Assembly: GCA_051884615.1 (NCBI GenBank)
Contig: JBJEVT010000041.1
Coordinates: forward strand, 1 to 64,000
From: UBA1724 sp051884615
GTDB taxonomy: Bacteria > Verrucomicrobiota > Lentisphaeria > Oligosphaerales > Oligosphaeraceae
Direction: 5' to 3'
DNA: 64,000 nt
How positions within the stretch are numbered: position 1 is the stretch's first letter; each line of letters begins with the position of its first letter. Below are positions 35,720 to 44,300 of this stretch, piece by piece. The notes beneath the pieces were generated by a model. It was not told the origin of the DNA, did not search any database, and was given only the letters and a program-made list of their open reading frames with translations. Made by a program: the position numbers and the translations under genes.

Positions 35720-38700
35720 TCATTCCTCTTCGGGGAGGAGGAAATAGGTGACGCCATCCTTTCTGGGGAGGGGAAGGAAATGCTCCTCCAGGATTTCGGG
35801 GGAATCCTCCCCCCATCCCTGGAAGGCGCAGGAACGCAGGTCCACGGGCCAGTCCACCAGAGTATTCAGAGAGGCGGGAGTCGCGACGTCCTCCATGAAC
35901 TTGACATTGTATCCCCCGGACTTTTCCTGGACCCACTGGAAGGCACACTCCTGGAGATTCAGATGGATTCCCGGATGAGGCGGGGTGGAGCCCAGGAAAA
36001 TGGCGGCCTCCAGGGTGGCGGTGGCGGGACGGTCCGCCCCGGCGTCATCCCGCCGGAAGAGGCATTGGCGCGCCTCCAGTTTCACGGGCGTCTCCTCGAT
36101 GCTTTCGGAGGAGGCGACATGGTTCCGGAAGAGATAGACGGTATTGAGGGTGCAATTTTCCGCCTGAAGGGTTCCGAAGACACGGAAGGGGTGTCGGAGC
36201 TCCAGGTCCAGGAGCTGCACCAAGGGTGCGCTGTCCCGGGCCTCCAGGGAGCAGCAGATGGCGGGCGGGTCGTCCCATAGGGGGTCGTGGAGGCGGCGCA
36301 GGGTCACATCCAGAAGGAGATTGAGGCCATCGTGTTCCTGTCCGATTTCCAAGCCGGCCTCCACCCAGATGGTGCCCCCGGGAATGGTGTTGCTCAAGGC
36401 GTCCAGCAGATTGTCGAAGCCATTGACGCCGGGGATGACGGTGATGGTGTCCGGCGCCGGGTCGTCGGGGGCGGTGCGGAGCTTGCGAGTGACGGCGCCG
36501 TCGCCCAGCCCCTCCAGGACCAGAGTGGTTTCGCAGCCCACCTGGAGGATGCCGGTGACGGAGGTGTCCCACCGGAAGCGGTAGTCCCCGGTGGAGTCGC
36601 TGGCAAGCCACACGGTGTGCCGCCCCGGCACCTCTTTTTTCAGGATGGGGGCATAGGGTTCCTCGCCCAGGGGATCCCATCCGCTATAGGAGAAGGGATA
36701 TTCCTCCTGGGGGGAGAACAGAATGGGGCAAGTGGAGGAGAGGGAGGCGGTCCCCTCGGGCAGTTCCTCCGGGAGTGCGGTGACCGTCACGGCGGGCACC
36801 TCTCCCCGAAAGGTCATCTGGAGCGTTTCGGGCCATTGGGGGGTGAGGAGGCGGGGGAGGCATCGGAGAGTGCCCGGAACCATCTGGAAGCGATAGTATT
36901 GGCTGGCAAGGGCGCCGTCCGCGGTGATGATGGATTCTCCCTGGGAGTCGGGCTCCCCCACATGAAATTCCACCACCAGGTCCTTCAGCAAATCCGGAGA
37001 CATGGGCTGGCTTCCGTCGGGGGTGCGGGAGAAGTAGCAGGTGGGTTCCGGAACCGGCTCTCCCCAGGTGTATTCCTTGTCCTCCACCATGAGATAGATC
37101 AGGGCCTTCTCCACGGTGAGGGTGCCGTTCTTGACGGTGAGGGGGGAGTAGCAGCTGTCCATGGTGACCTGGTACCGCGGGGTCTGGGCGACGATGTGAT
37201 AGGTTCCCGGAGGCAAGGGGTCCGGGGCGACGGGGGAAAGCTCCTTGAGATAGAGCGCCAGGGGGAGCTCCACCCCGGGAATGGGCTCACCCTCCACCAC
37301 GGACCAGGTCAGTTCGGGAACGGGGTCCCCGTAGGTGATGACCTGGTTGTCCACCTGGATGGAAAGGGGAGTATGCACCATCTGGGCGGGCACCATCACG
37401 GCGTAGACCGTCTGATAGCGGTCCGCATCCGCGGGGAAGAAGACATGGCACAAGGAGACGGGCACCTTGGTGAGGGGCAGGTCCATGTAGGGAAGGAACA
37501 TCCTTTCCTCCAGCCGCAGCTCCCCCTCCACGGGCTCCCCGGTCTCCGGGTCCTTCATGAGGTATTGGACCTTCAGATCCCGAAGGGTCTGGAAGACCTC
37601 CAGGGGCTCCGAGGAACAGCGGACCAGGACGGGCAGGATGCCCTGGATCTCCAGGTAGGCCTCGTTGTTGTGGATGGCGTAGTTGGGATTGGCGGTGTGG
37701 CCCTGGAGGAGATAGCGCCCCTGGGCCTCCCCCTCCTCCCTGGTGAAGAAGAGGGGCAGGACTTCCTGGGGAAGAGAAGCGCCCGGGAGGGGATTCCAGG
37801 TGTATTCGGGATCGGGGTGGCCGTGGAGTTTGGTGGCGGAGTCCACCTGGATTCGCAGGGGGGCGGGGAGGACGGTGAGATTGGCGGGCTGGAGGGAGAG
37901 GCGGTAATTGGGGGCGGCGCCCTCCTCCAGGAAGATGGGATATTCCCCGGCGGGGGAGGCTTGAGTCGCCTGGGTGGCGAGACGGGGAGGAATGGTGAAA
38001 ACGCTTTCATCCTCCCCCGGGGCGAAGCCGGAGAGGAGATACTTCAGGACCGGATTCTCCTCCCGGTAGAAGCGGTGATGCTCGTAGGGAAGGATCAGGA
38101 GTTCCCGTTCCAGGATGCCCACGGGAAGAGTGCCGCCGAGAGGGGGGAGGGATTCGTCGTCGGGCTGGAAGGTCCATGCCAGTTCATGGAGTCCGCAGGG
38201 GAGCGTCTCCCCCTCCCGTTCCCAGGAGAAGGTGCCGGAGACCACCTCCCCGGTGTCCTGCCGGAGAATCTCCCCCTGCAACTGGAGCGCCCCCTCCAGG
38301 GGAGTGCCATAGACGATGTCCGTCGCCAGGGAGATTCCCTCTCCCAGCTCATAGGGGGATTCGGAGTCCTGGATTTCCCCGGAGGAGCCGCCCGTCCCCA
38401 GGACCGTCAGGATTCCCTCGTGGAACCGGATGGTATAGTCCCGGGCATAATCCCGGGGATGGACGGACAGGGTGCCCTGGCAGATGGGATACTGGTTCCC
38501 GTCCCGTGTCTTCTGCAGCGGGGCGTAGGTGTCCAGCTCTCCTTCCAGGGAGTGTCCTTCCAGGAGGGTGCCGGCGGTCAGTTCCCAGGTGAGGGCGGGG
38601 AAGGGTTCGTCCTGGGGAATCCAGAGGCGGGAATGGGCGGTCACCTCCAGGGGGCGTGGCAGCACCTCCAAGGGCAGCCAGGTCTGCCCCGGGGCGAAGG

Positions 38701-40120
38701 CGGGATCCTGGGGAACATAGGACAGGAGGAGGCGGGTGGTTCCCGCATGGAGTCCGGTGACATTCCGCGCCTCGTCCAACCGGGCGACCTGGGAATCCTC
38801 CAGGGTCAGGGAGCATTCCGCCAGGGCGCAGTCGCTTTGGATTTGGAGGGGCTGGGTCAGGCCAAAATAGAGAGGCGCGGGCAACAGGAGCTCCACGGCG
38901 GCGTTGGCCTTCTCCCCGGAGGCGTAGCACCCCAGGTCGGGAGGATCGGCCAGGGGAGCGCCCGTGGCATCCTGCTGGGGCAGAATGGTCTCCCCCAGGC
39001 ATCCGCGCCCAATCAAACAGGAGCCGCGCCCCAGGCGGTAGTCCCCGTCCTCCGGAGAAAGGAAGCAGGGATGGAGGTGGGCGGGCCGGTTGTCGTTGAC
39101 ATGGACGCCCCCCGCCCCCGCGTTCTCCTCCTCCAGCAAAATCCCCCCTTGGGCAAAGGAGCCGGGAAAGCCCCCCGCCCCCGTGGCGCAGTGACGCACC
39201 AGGGACCCCGCCCCCGCCAGGACGCTTTGACGGTGCCCGCGGCTCTCCCAGACCACGGAGGACGTCACCGACACCTGCCCCGCCAGATACAGGGTGCCCC
39301 CCGCATCCCGTGCCCCGTTGCCCGCAAAGGTGCAGAATGCCACCTCGCCCAGGGATTCCTCGTCGGAGGAGAGCGCCCCGCCGCACCGGGTGGAGGAGAC
39401 ATCCCCGTTTCCGGTGAAGAGAGAGCAGGACACCTGGGCGCCTCCCCGGGAAAGATGGAGGGCGCCCCCCTGGTCCGAAGCCGTGTTGCCGGCGAAGAGA
39501 CAGGCCGAAACCTGGACTCCGTCCCGGGCGAAGACTCCCCCGCCTTGGACGGCATGGTTGCCCACGAAGGCGCAATGGAGAAGTTGGTAGCGCCCCCGCA
39601 GATAGGCGCCGCCCCCCGCCCCCGGATGGCTCCCCGTCTCCTCGGCGCCGAAGGCATTTCCCCCCGTGACCGTCAACCCCTCCAGCAAGGTGGGAATCCG
39701 GGCCTCCTCCTGCCCGTCCAGCACAGTGCCGGAAGCCCCCCGGGGAAGACGGAGGACAGTCTCCCCGGCGAACTCCCAGAGCTCCACCACCCCGTTGCCA
39801 TCCCGGTCCAACCGGCGCCGTTGCTCCGGAGAGGATTCGTCCCCGTAGAAGCCGCCACGCAGGGAAACGCCGGAACGGAGGGCGAAGCCGCCCCCGGGCA
39901 GAATCTCCCCGGGAAGCAGATGGGGTTCGTAACAGCCCGCCGCCAGCCAGATCTCGTCCCCCGGCTCCGCCGCCTCCAAGGCCCGTTCCAAGGTGCCGAA
40001 GGCGCTTCGCCAACTTCGCCCGGCACGTCGGTCTCCTCCCGTGGTGGAGACATACCAGGTGGCGCCGTGAAGGGAGAAAAGAGAAAGGAACAGGAACAGG
40101 ATAGAAAGATGGATGCGCAT
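35720..40120 (-). CDS. Large secreted beta-helix protein with MBG-type repeat domains
   Basis: A 1466-residue exported protein. The signal peptide is MRIHLSILFLFLSLFSLHG. Residues about 20-420 form a right-handed parallel beta-helix of the polymorphic outer membrane protein/pectate-lyase type, with repeated GGGAYLRG, GGGVFARDG, QGGALHLSRGG and CGGALSS turns. From about 430 come Ig-like segments, then several MBG-type domains: PAYTWE-like starts such as PFPALTWELTAG and PEYTWNPLPGASL, ending in strands like YTIRFHEGILTVLG. The C-terminal 250 residues (TTLVLEGLGDGAVTRKLR; GTIWVEAGLEIGQEHDGLN) form a second beta-helix-like section. No catalytic residues or sorting tag are recognised. A surface adhesin or glycan-binding role is inference. 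GGGAG lies 5 nt before ATG 40120. It is bounded by its own promoter. Confidence 0.8.
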   Translation of the reverse strand: MRIHLSILFLFLSLFSLHGATWYVSTTGGDRRAGRSWRSAFGTLERALEAAEPGDEIWLAAGCYEPHLLPGEILPGGGFALRSGVSLRGGFYGDESSPEQRRRLDRDGNGVVELWEFAGETVLRLPRGASGTVLDGQEEARIPTLLEGLTVTGGNAFGAEETGSHPGAGGGAYLRGRYQLLHCAFVGNHAVQGGGVFARDGVQVSACLFAGNTASDQGGALHLSRGGAQVSCSLFTGNGDVSSTRCGGALSSDEESLGEVAFCTFAGNGARDAGGTLYLAGQVSVTSSVVWESRGHRQSVLAGAGSLVRHCATGAGGFPGSFAQGGILLEEENAGAGGVHVNDNRPAHLHPCFLSPEDGDYRLGRGSCLIGRGCLGETILPQQDATGAPLADPPDLGCYASGEKANAAVELLLPAPLYFGLTQPLQIQSDCALAECSLTLEDSQVARLDEARNVTGLHAGTTRLLLSYVPQDPAFAPGQTWLPLEVLPRPLEVTAHSRLWIPQDEPFPALTWELTAGTLLEGHSLEGELDTYAPLQKTRDGNQYPICQGTLSVHPRDYARDYTIRFHEGILTVLGTGGSSGEIQDSESPYELGEGISLATDIVYGTPLEGALQLQGEILRQDTGEVVSGTFSWEREGETLPCGLHELAWTFQPDDESLPPLGGTLPVGILERELLILPYEHHRFYREENPVLKYLLSGFAPGEDESVFTIPPRLATQATQASPAGEYPIFLEEGAAPNYRLSLQPANLTVLPAPLRIQVDSATKLHGHPDPEYTWNPLPGASLPQEVLPLFFTREEGEAQGRYLLQGHTANPNYAIHNNEAYLEIQGILPVLVRCSSEPLEVFQTLRDLKVQYLMKDPETGEPVEGELRLEERMFLPYMDLPLTKVPVSLCHVFFPADADRYQTVYAVMVPAQMVHTPLSIQVDNQVITYGDPVPELTWSVVEGEPIPGVELPLALYLKELSPVAPDPLPPGTYHIVAQTPRYQVTMDSCYSPLTVKNGTLTVEKALIYLMVEDKEYTWGEPVPEPTCYFSRTPDGSQPMSPDLLKDLVVEFHVGEPDSQGESIITADGALASQYYRFQMVPGTLRCLPRLLTPQWPETLQMTFRGEVPAVTVTALPEELPEGTASLSSTCPILFSPQEEYPFSYSGWDPLGEEPYAPILKKEVPGRHTVWLASDSTGDYRFRWDTSVTGILQVGCETTLVLEGLGDGAVTRKLRTAPDDPAPDTITVIPGVNGFDNLLDALSNTIPGGTIWVEAGLEIGQEHDGLNLLLDVTLRRLHDPLWDDPPAICCSLEARDSAPLVQLLDLELRHPFRVFGTLQAENCTLNTVYLFRNHVASSESIEETPVKLEARQCLFRRDDAGADRPATATLEAAIFLGSTPPHPGIHLNLQECAFQWVQEKSGGYNVKFMEDVATPASLNTLVDWPVDLRSCAFQGWGEDSPEILEEHFLPLPRKDGVTYFLLPEEE

Positions 40121-40189
40121 GGGAACTCCCGGAGAGGCAGATGGACGAGGGAAGAAAAGCCGGCGGCACCTGCCGCCTGTCATGCGCCT

Positions 40190-40261
40190 ACCATATCGCC
40201 GCCTTCCGGGGGATTCAATACATAACTCAAACAAACATAGATAGTTATAAAATTACATAAT
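40190..40261 (-). promoter_or_regulatory. Promoter of the beta-helix/MBG protein with AT-rich upstream element
   Basis: On the minus strand TTGAAT (40218-40213), a 17-nt spacer and TATGGT (40195-40190) form a good sigma-70-type promoter; transcription would start near 40183, about 60 nt before the ATG. Immediately upstream of the -35, bases 40219-40261 are strikingly AT-rich (tataaaattacataat) in a GC-rich genome, as expected for an UP element. A perfect 12-bp palindrome ATCCCATGGGAT (40260-40271) borders it. Confidence 0.6.
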
Positions 40262-40271
40262 CCCATGGGAT

Positions 40272-40472
40272 TCCTGGGAAAATCCAAGATTTCCGCAGCA
40301 TGGACAGGGAAACGGACGCCCCCGGCCGATCCCGGTCCTCCCGTGCCTTCCGGCAAAAAAAGGATGAAAAAGGGGGGGGGACTTCGACGAATTCTGGGGG
40401 ATGGACATACGGCGGGAATCCAGTCTATCCCCCCCCTGGGAGCGTGCAGATCGTCCCGACCGTGGCCGTCGT
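40272..40472. other. Intergenic remainder between the GH20-type enzyme and the beta-helix protein promoter
   Basis: Together with the promoter segment this makes a 352-nt gap (40121-40472) without a gene. Short frames on the plus strand lack ribosome-binding sites and family resemblance. A run of seven A (40356-40362) and a run of nine or ten G nearby give homopolymer tracts; on the minus strand they read as C and T tracts without a preceding stem, so no terminator is called. Confidence 0.4.
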
Positions 40473-42338
40473 CTACAAATCCAGGATGACGGCGTGGAGG
40501 GCTGAGGCGATTTCCGGGTGGAAATAGGCTTCGGCGGTGGACTGTTGTCCTGCCCAGGCGAAGTTCAGATTGTCCACCAGGAGATGCTCCGGGTTCTGGA
40601 CGAGTCCCGTGACCTGCCGGATGGTCTTGGGGGCGACGCCATCCACCAGGACATGGCAGAGCCCCACGCCGCCCATGCCGGATGCCTCCAGCTTCACGGC
40701 CACGGGCTTGTCCTGTCCCTCCGGGGGCTCATAGGGCAGGAAGAACTCGGCCACGGCGTGATTGAGGTCCGCGGGTTTCGCGCTGTCCCGGAAGATGGTG
40801 TTCCAGGGGCCGTCGTGGGTGAATTGGAGACTGACCCCGACCTTTTCCACCACATAGCCGTCGGGCACGCAGAGACGGAGGCGGACGAAGCGGCTTTCCT
40901 TCAAGGCATGAAGGGTCTGGGTCACCTCCTGGAGCAGTCGTTCCCGGTTTTCCCGGAAGAAGTTTTTCCAGGCGGTGAGGGTTCCCCGCCAGGCGTCCCA
41001 GCGGAGGGCCTGGCGTTCCAGGATTCGTCCCCAGGCATCCCGGCATTGGAGGATGCCTGCCTCGTCCACGGGATGTCCATCCAGGGCGTCATGGACCAGG
41101 AGTCTCAGTTCGTCGGAGACCTTTCGTTCCTCCATGGCGTCCATCAGATCCTGCAGGACTTCCTTGCCCAGGGAGGTTTTCACCTGGGACGCCCGGTCCT
41201 GGAGCAGAGCCAAGGCGGTGGAGACCGCCTCCATGTCCCGCCGGGGGAGTCCCCGGAAATCCCGGGCGAGGAGGGATTTTTTCTTCAGGCTTTGGAAATG
41301 GAGAGGCGGTCCCATGGTGAGGGCCAGCGTCACGCCGGCGGCGAGGAGGGGGTCCTGGGTGCCGAAGAGCTGCTGCATCATGGCGGCGGTGGCCTCCCGG
41401 GGCTCCTTTCCCTGGAGTAGCCCGCCGTTGTGGAGGATGGTGGGCAGAGTGCGGAGCATGGAGGTGTCGTACTTCAGCCAGCAAGTGCTGATGAAGCCGG
41501 AGACGTCCTTGCCCCGGGCGCACTCCAGATAGGATTCCCCATTGCGGAATGTCATGTCCGCCGGGGCGATGAAGGTGGTGAAGCCCAGGCGGCGGTTGAT
41601 TTCCAGGCGGTCTTCGGAGAAGGCGTCGAAGAGGTGGTGGACATAGCGGCGCACATCCTCCTGATACTGCCAGTCCACCAGGATCACCTCCCGGGAGATC
41701 CGCTCCTGCGCCCGGGGGTAGTACTCGAACATGTCGGACCACATCATCATGGTCTTTCCGCACTCCTTCAGGCACTGGCGAAGGCGCTCCACATGGTCCA
41801 CGAAGAGGGCCTCCTGTCCGGCGAAATCCGGCGCCTTTTCCTGGCAGCGGGGGCACATGCAGTAGTCCCAGAACTCATCCAGGCCCACATGGAAGAAGGG
41901 GCCGGGGAAGATTTGCGCCACCTCCCGGAGGTAGGGGAGAAGGAAATCGTAGAGCTGGGGATGGGTGGGGCAATAGGAGTCCCGGACGCCCCAGCCGAAG
42001 CGCCCCTTCATCTCCCCCTGGAGCTCCGCCAGGTGCTGGAGCTGGGGATATTTCAGGAACTGTCCCACATGGCCCAGGGTGGGGACGCAGGGAATCACCT
42101 CCAGCCCCAGATTGCGGGCGTGCTCCACCAGCCCCCGGAGGATTTCGGGAGTATAGCACTGTCCGTCAGGGGGATAGGGGAAGGAGGCGGTGCGGACCCG
42201 TCCTGCCAGGCTCAAAAAGACCCCGTTGAATCCGGCCGCCGCCGCCAGCTCCATGTAGCGGCAGACAAATTCCGGCGGCTCCATCTGGCTGCCCAAATCC
42301 AGTTGCGCCCAGCGATGGGGCATCACGCTCTTGCTCAT
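40473..42338 (-). CDS. GH20-type beta-N-acetylhexosaminidase-like protein (copy 1)
   Basis: A 621-residue protein with an N-terminal TIM barrel of GH20 type: CYTPEILRGLVEHARNLGLE then VIPCVPTLGHVGQF, the usual strand and His region. The catalytic Asp-Glu pair is in FFHVGLDEFWDYC at D154-E155 (GH20 normally reads GGDE). It is followed by a cysteine-rich MCPRCQEK that might bind a metal. The C-terminal 150 residues are a conserved beta-sandwich (VRLRLCVPDGYVVEKVGVSL; PEHLLVDNLNFAW). There is no signal peptide, so it probably acts in the cytoplasm on imported oligosaccharides. It is a tandem paralogue of the next upstream gene (42-nt gap). Substrate specificity is unknown. Confidence 0.8.
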   Translation of the reverse strand: MSKSVMPHRWAQLDLGSQMEPPEFVCRYMELAAAAGFNGVFLSLAGRVRTASFPYPPDGQCYTPEILRGLVEHARNLGLEVIPCVPTLGHVGQFLKYPQLQHLAELQGEMKGRFGWGVRDSYCPTHPQLYDFLLPYLREVAQIFPGPFFHVGLDEFWDYCMCPRCQEKAPDFAGQEALFVDHVERLRQCLKECGKTMMMWSDMFEYYPRAQERISREVILVDWQYQEDVRRYVHHLFDAFSEDRLEINRRLGFTTFIAPADMTFRNGESYLECARGKDVSGFISTCWLKYDTSMLRTLPTILHNGGLLQGKEPREATAAMMQQLFGTQDPLLAAGVTLALTMGPPLHFQSLKKKSLLARDFRGLPRRDMEAVSTALALLQDRASQVKTSLGKEVLQDLMDAMEERKVSDELRLLVHDALDGHPVDEAGILQCRDAWGRILERQALRWDAWRGTLTAWKNFFRENRERLLQEVTQTLHALKESRFVRLRLCVPDGYVVEKVGVSLQFTHDGPWNTIFRDSAKPADLNHAVAEFFLPYEPPEGQDKPVAVKLEASGMGGVGLCHVLVDGVAPKTIRQVTGLVQNPEHLLVDNLNFAWAGQQSTAEAYFHPEIASALHAVILDL

Positions 42339-42380
42339 CGGTCCTCTCCTCGGGTTGGCTCTGTTTCTCGCGGAAGCCCC

Positions 42381-44252
42381 TCACTCCTCCAGCAGAAGAG
42401 TGACGGCGTTGACCATCTCCGCAAGGGGAGCATGGAAATAGGCCTCCTGGGTGGACTGACTGCCCAGCCAGGCGAAATTCACATTGTCCACCAGGAGATG
42501 TTCCGGATTCTGGACCCATCCCTGGACGCCCAGGATGGCCTTGGGGGCCCGTCCGTCCACCTGGACATGGCAGACGCCTTCGCCGCCCATGCCGGTGGCC
42601 TCCACCTTCACCGCCAGGGGCTTGCCCTGGCAGGGAGGCTGATAGGGGATGAAGATTTCCGCCAGGGCGTGGTTCAAATCCTCCGTCTTCACGCCGCCCC
42701 GGAAGAGGTCGTGCCAGGGACCGTTCTCCTGATATTGGAGGCTGACAGCCAGGTTCTCCACGGTGTATCCGTCCGGGGCGCAGATCCGCAGGCGCACCCT
42801 GTGGCCGGTCTCCAGGTCGGCGCCCAGCTTCTCCACCTCCTCCAGCACCTGCCGGCACTGGCGCCGGAACGCCTCCTCGCCCTCCACGCCGGGGCGCCAC
42901 TCCTTCCAGCGGGCGCACCGGGTGTCCAGCAGGGAGCGGAGCTGCCGCAGGGTCTCCTGGTATCCCGCCTTGTCCAGGGGATGTCCGTCCAGGGCATGAT
43001 GGATTTGCTTTTCCAGGGCGGCGGCCAGGCGTTCCTCCTCCAGGGTCTCCAGGAGGTCCGTCAGGACGAGGCGTCCCATCTCGGCGGCCACCTTCTCTTT
43101 CCGTTCCCGGAGGATGAGGGAGGCGGCCTCGTATCCCTCCCAGAGATTCAGGGGCAGCCCCCGGAAATCCCGGGTGAGGAGCCGATTGCGGGAGAAGCGC
43201 TGGAAGTGCCGTCCTCCCCCCAGGGTGAGCGCCAGGGTCACCCCCCGGGTCAGCAGGGGGTCCTCCGTGCCAAAGACCTTCTCCATCATGGCGCGGGTGG
43301 CTTCCTCCGGCGCCATGCCGGAGGCCAGCAGTCCGTTGTAGACGAAGGTGGGGAGGCTGTGATAGAGATAGGTGTCCCTCTTCTCCCAGGAAGTCTGGAT
43401 GAATCCGGCGGCGCCCCTGCCCCGGACGCATGCCAGCAGGGATTCCCCGTTGCGGTACGTCATGTCCGCCGGAGCCACGAAATTGGAGAAGCCCAGCCTC
43501 TGGTTCAAGCCCTGACGGTCCTCGGAGAAGACATCGAAGAGATGGTGGACATAGCGGCGCACATCCTCCTGATACTGCCAGTCCACCAGCACCACCTTCC
43601 GGGAGAGCTTCTCCTGCGCCCGGGGATAGTACTCGAACATGTCGGACCACATCATCATGGTCTTGCCGCAGGCCTCCAGCCCCTGGCGCACCGTCTCCAC
43701 ATGCTGGACGAAGAGGGCCTCCTGGGCGGCGAAATCCGGAGCCTTCTCCCGACAGCGGGGGCAGAGGCAGAAATCCCAGAACTCGTCCAGCCCCGCGTGG
43801 AAGAAGGGGGAGGGGAAGAGCTCCGCCACTTCCCGGAGATAGGTCAGCAGGAAGGGATAGAAGCGGGGATGGGTGGGGCAGAAGGTCTGTTTCTTTCCCC
43901 AGCCGAAACGCCCTCCCATGTCTCCTTGCAATTCAGAGAGTTCCACCAGCTCCGGGTGTTCCAGGAAGCGTTCCGCGTGTCCCAGGGTGGCCACGCAGGG
44001 CACCAGCTCCAGTCCCAGGCTCTCGCCGTATTCCACCAGGGAGCGGATTTCCTCGGGGGTGTAGCAGGTGCCGTCCTTGGGCCAGGGATAGGAGGCGGTG
44101 CGGATGCGGTCCTCCAGATAGAGGAGGATGCCCGTGTATCCTGCCTCGGCCATCAGAGCCATGAACTGTCGAATGAACTCCAGGGATTCCATTTGCCGGG
44201 CCAGATCCAGCTGGGCCCAGCGATGCTTCAAAGCTTCGGTCTGCACAGTCAT
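42381..44252 (-). CDS. GH20-type beta-N-acetylhexosaminidase-like protein (copy 2)
   Basis: A 623-residue paralogue of the downstream gene, sharing the same architecture and many identical blocks (GKTMMMWSDMFEYYPRAQE; VDWQYQEDVRRYVHHLFD). The catalytic pair is D156-E157 in FFHAGLDEFWDFC, followed by LCPRCREKAPDF. The barrel start is YTPEEIRSLVEYGESLGLE then LVPCVATLGH. No signal peptide is present. The central stretch after residue 300 differs most, including RHFQRFSRNRLLTRDFRGL, which may alter substrate recognition. It is 48 nt downstream of the GH42-like gene and probably shares its transcript. Confidence 0.8.
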   Translation of the reverse strand: MTVQTEALKHRWAQLDLARQMESLEFIRQFMALMAEAGYTGILLYLEDRIRTASYPWPKDGTCYTPEEIRSLVEYGESLGLELVPCVATLGHAERFLEHPELVELSELQGDMGGRFGWGKKQTFCPTHPRFYPFLLTYLREVAELFPSPFFHAGLDEFWDFCLCPRCREKAPDFAAQEALFVQHVETVRQGLEACGKTMMMWSDMFEYYPRAQEKLSRKVVLVDWQYQEDVRRYVHHLFDVFSEDRQGLNQRLGFSNFVAPADMTYRNGESLLACVRGRGAAGFIQTSWEKRDTYLYHSLPTFVYNGLLASGMAPEEATRAMMEKVFGTEDPLLTRGVTLALTLGGGRHFQRFSRNRLLTRDFRGLPLNLWEGYEAASLILRERKEKVAAEMGRLVLTDLLETLEEERLAAALEKQIHHALDGHPLDKAGYQETLRQLRSLLDTRCARWKEWRPGVEGEEAFRRQCRQVLEEVEKLGADLETGHRVRLRICAPDGYTVENLAVSLQYQENGPWHDLFRGGVKTEDLNHALAEIFIPYQPPCQGKPLAVKVEATGMGGEGVCHVQVDGRAPKAILGVQGWVQNPEHLLVDNVNFAWLGSQSTQEAYFHAPLAEMVNAVTLLLEE

Positions 44253-44300
44253 ACCAGGGAGAGAAGAGAGGGAGGGGAAATGGGGGGAGGAGGGAGAGGG

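Noticed and set aside
35406..35948. A 180-codon minus-strand frame covering the small RNA
   Set aside because: It runs through the terminator and promoter of the small RNA and overlaps the end of the beta-helix gene in another frame; no start signal.
40265..40527. Two short plus-strand frames in the gap before the GH20-type gene end
   Set aside because: Low complexity, no start signals, and they overlap the GH20-type gene on the other strand.
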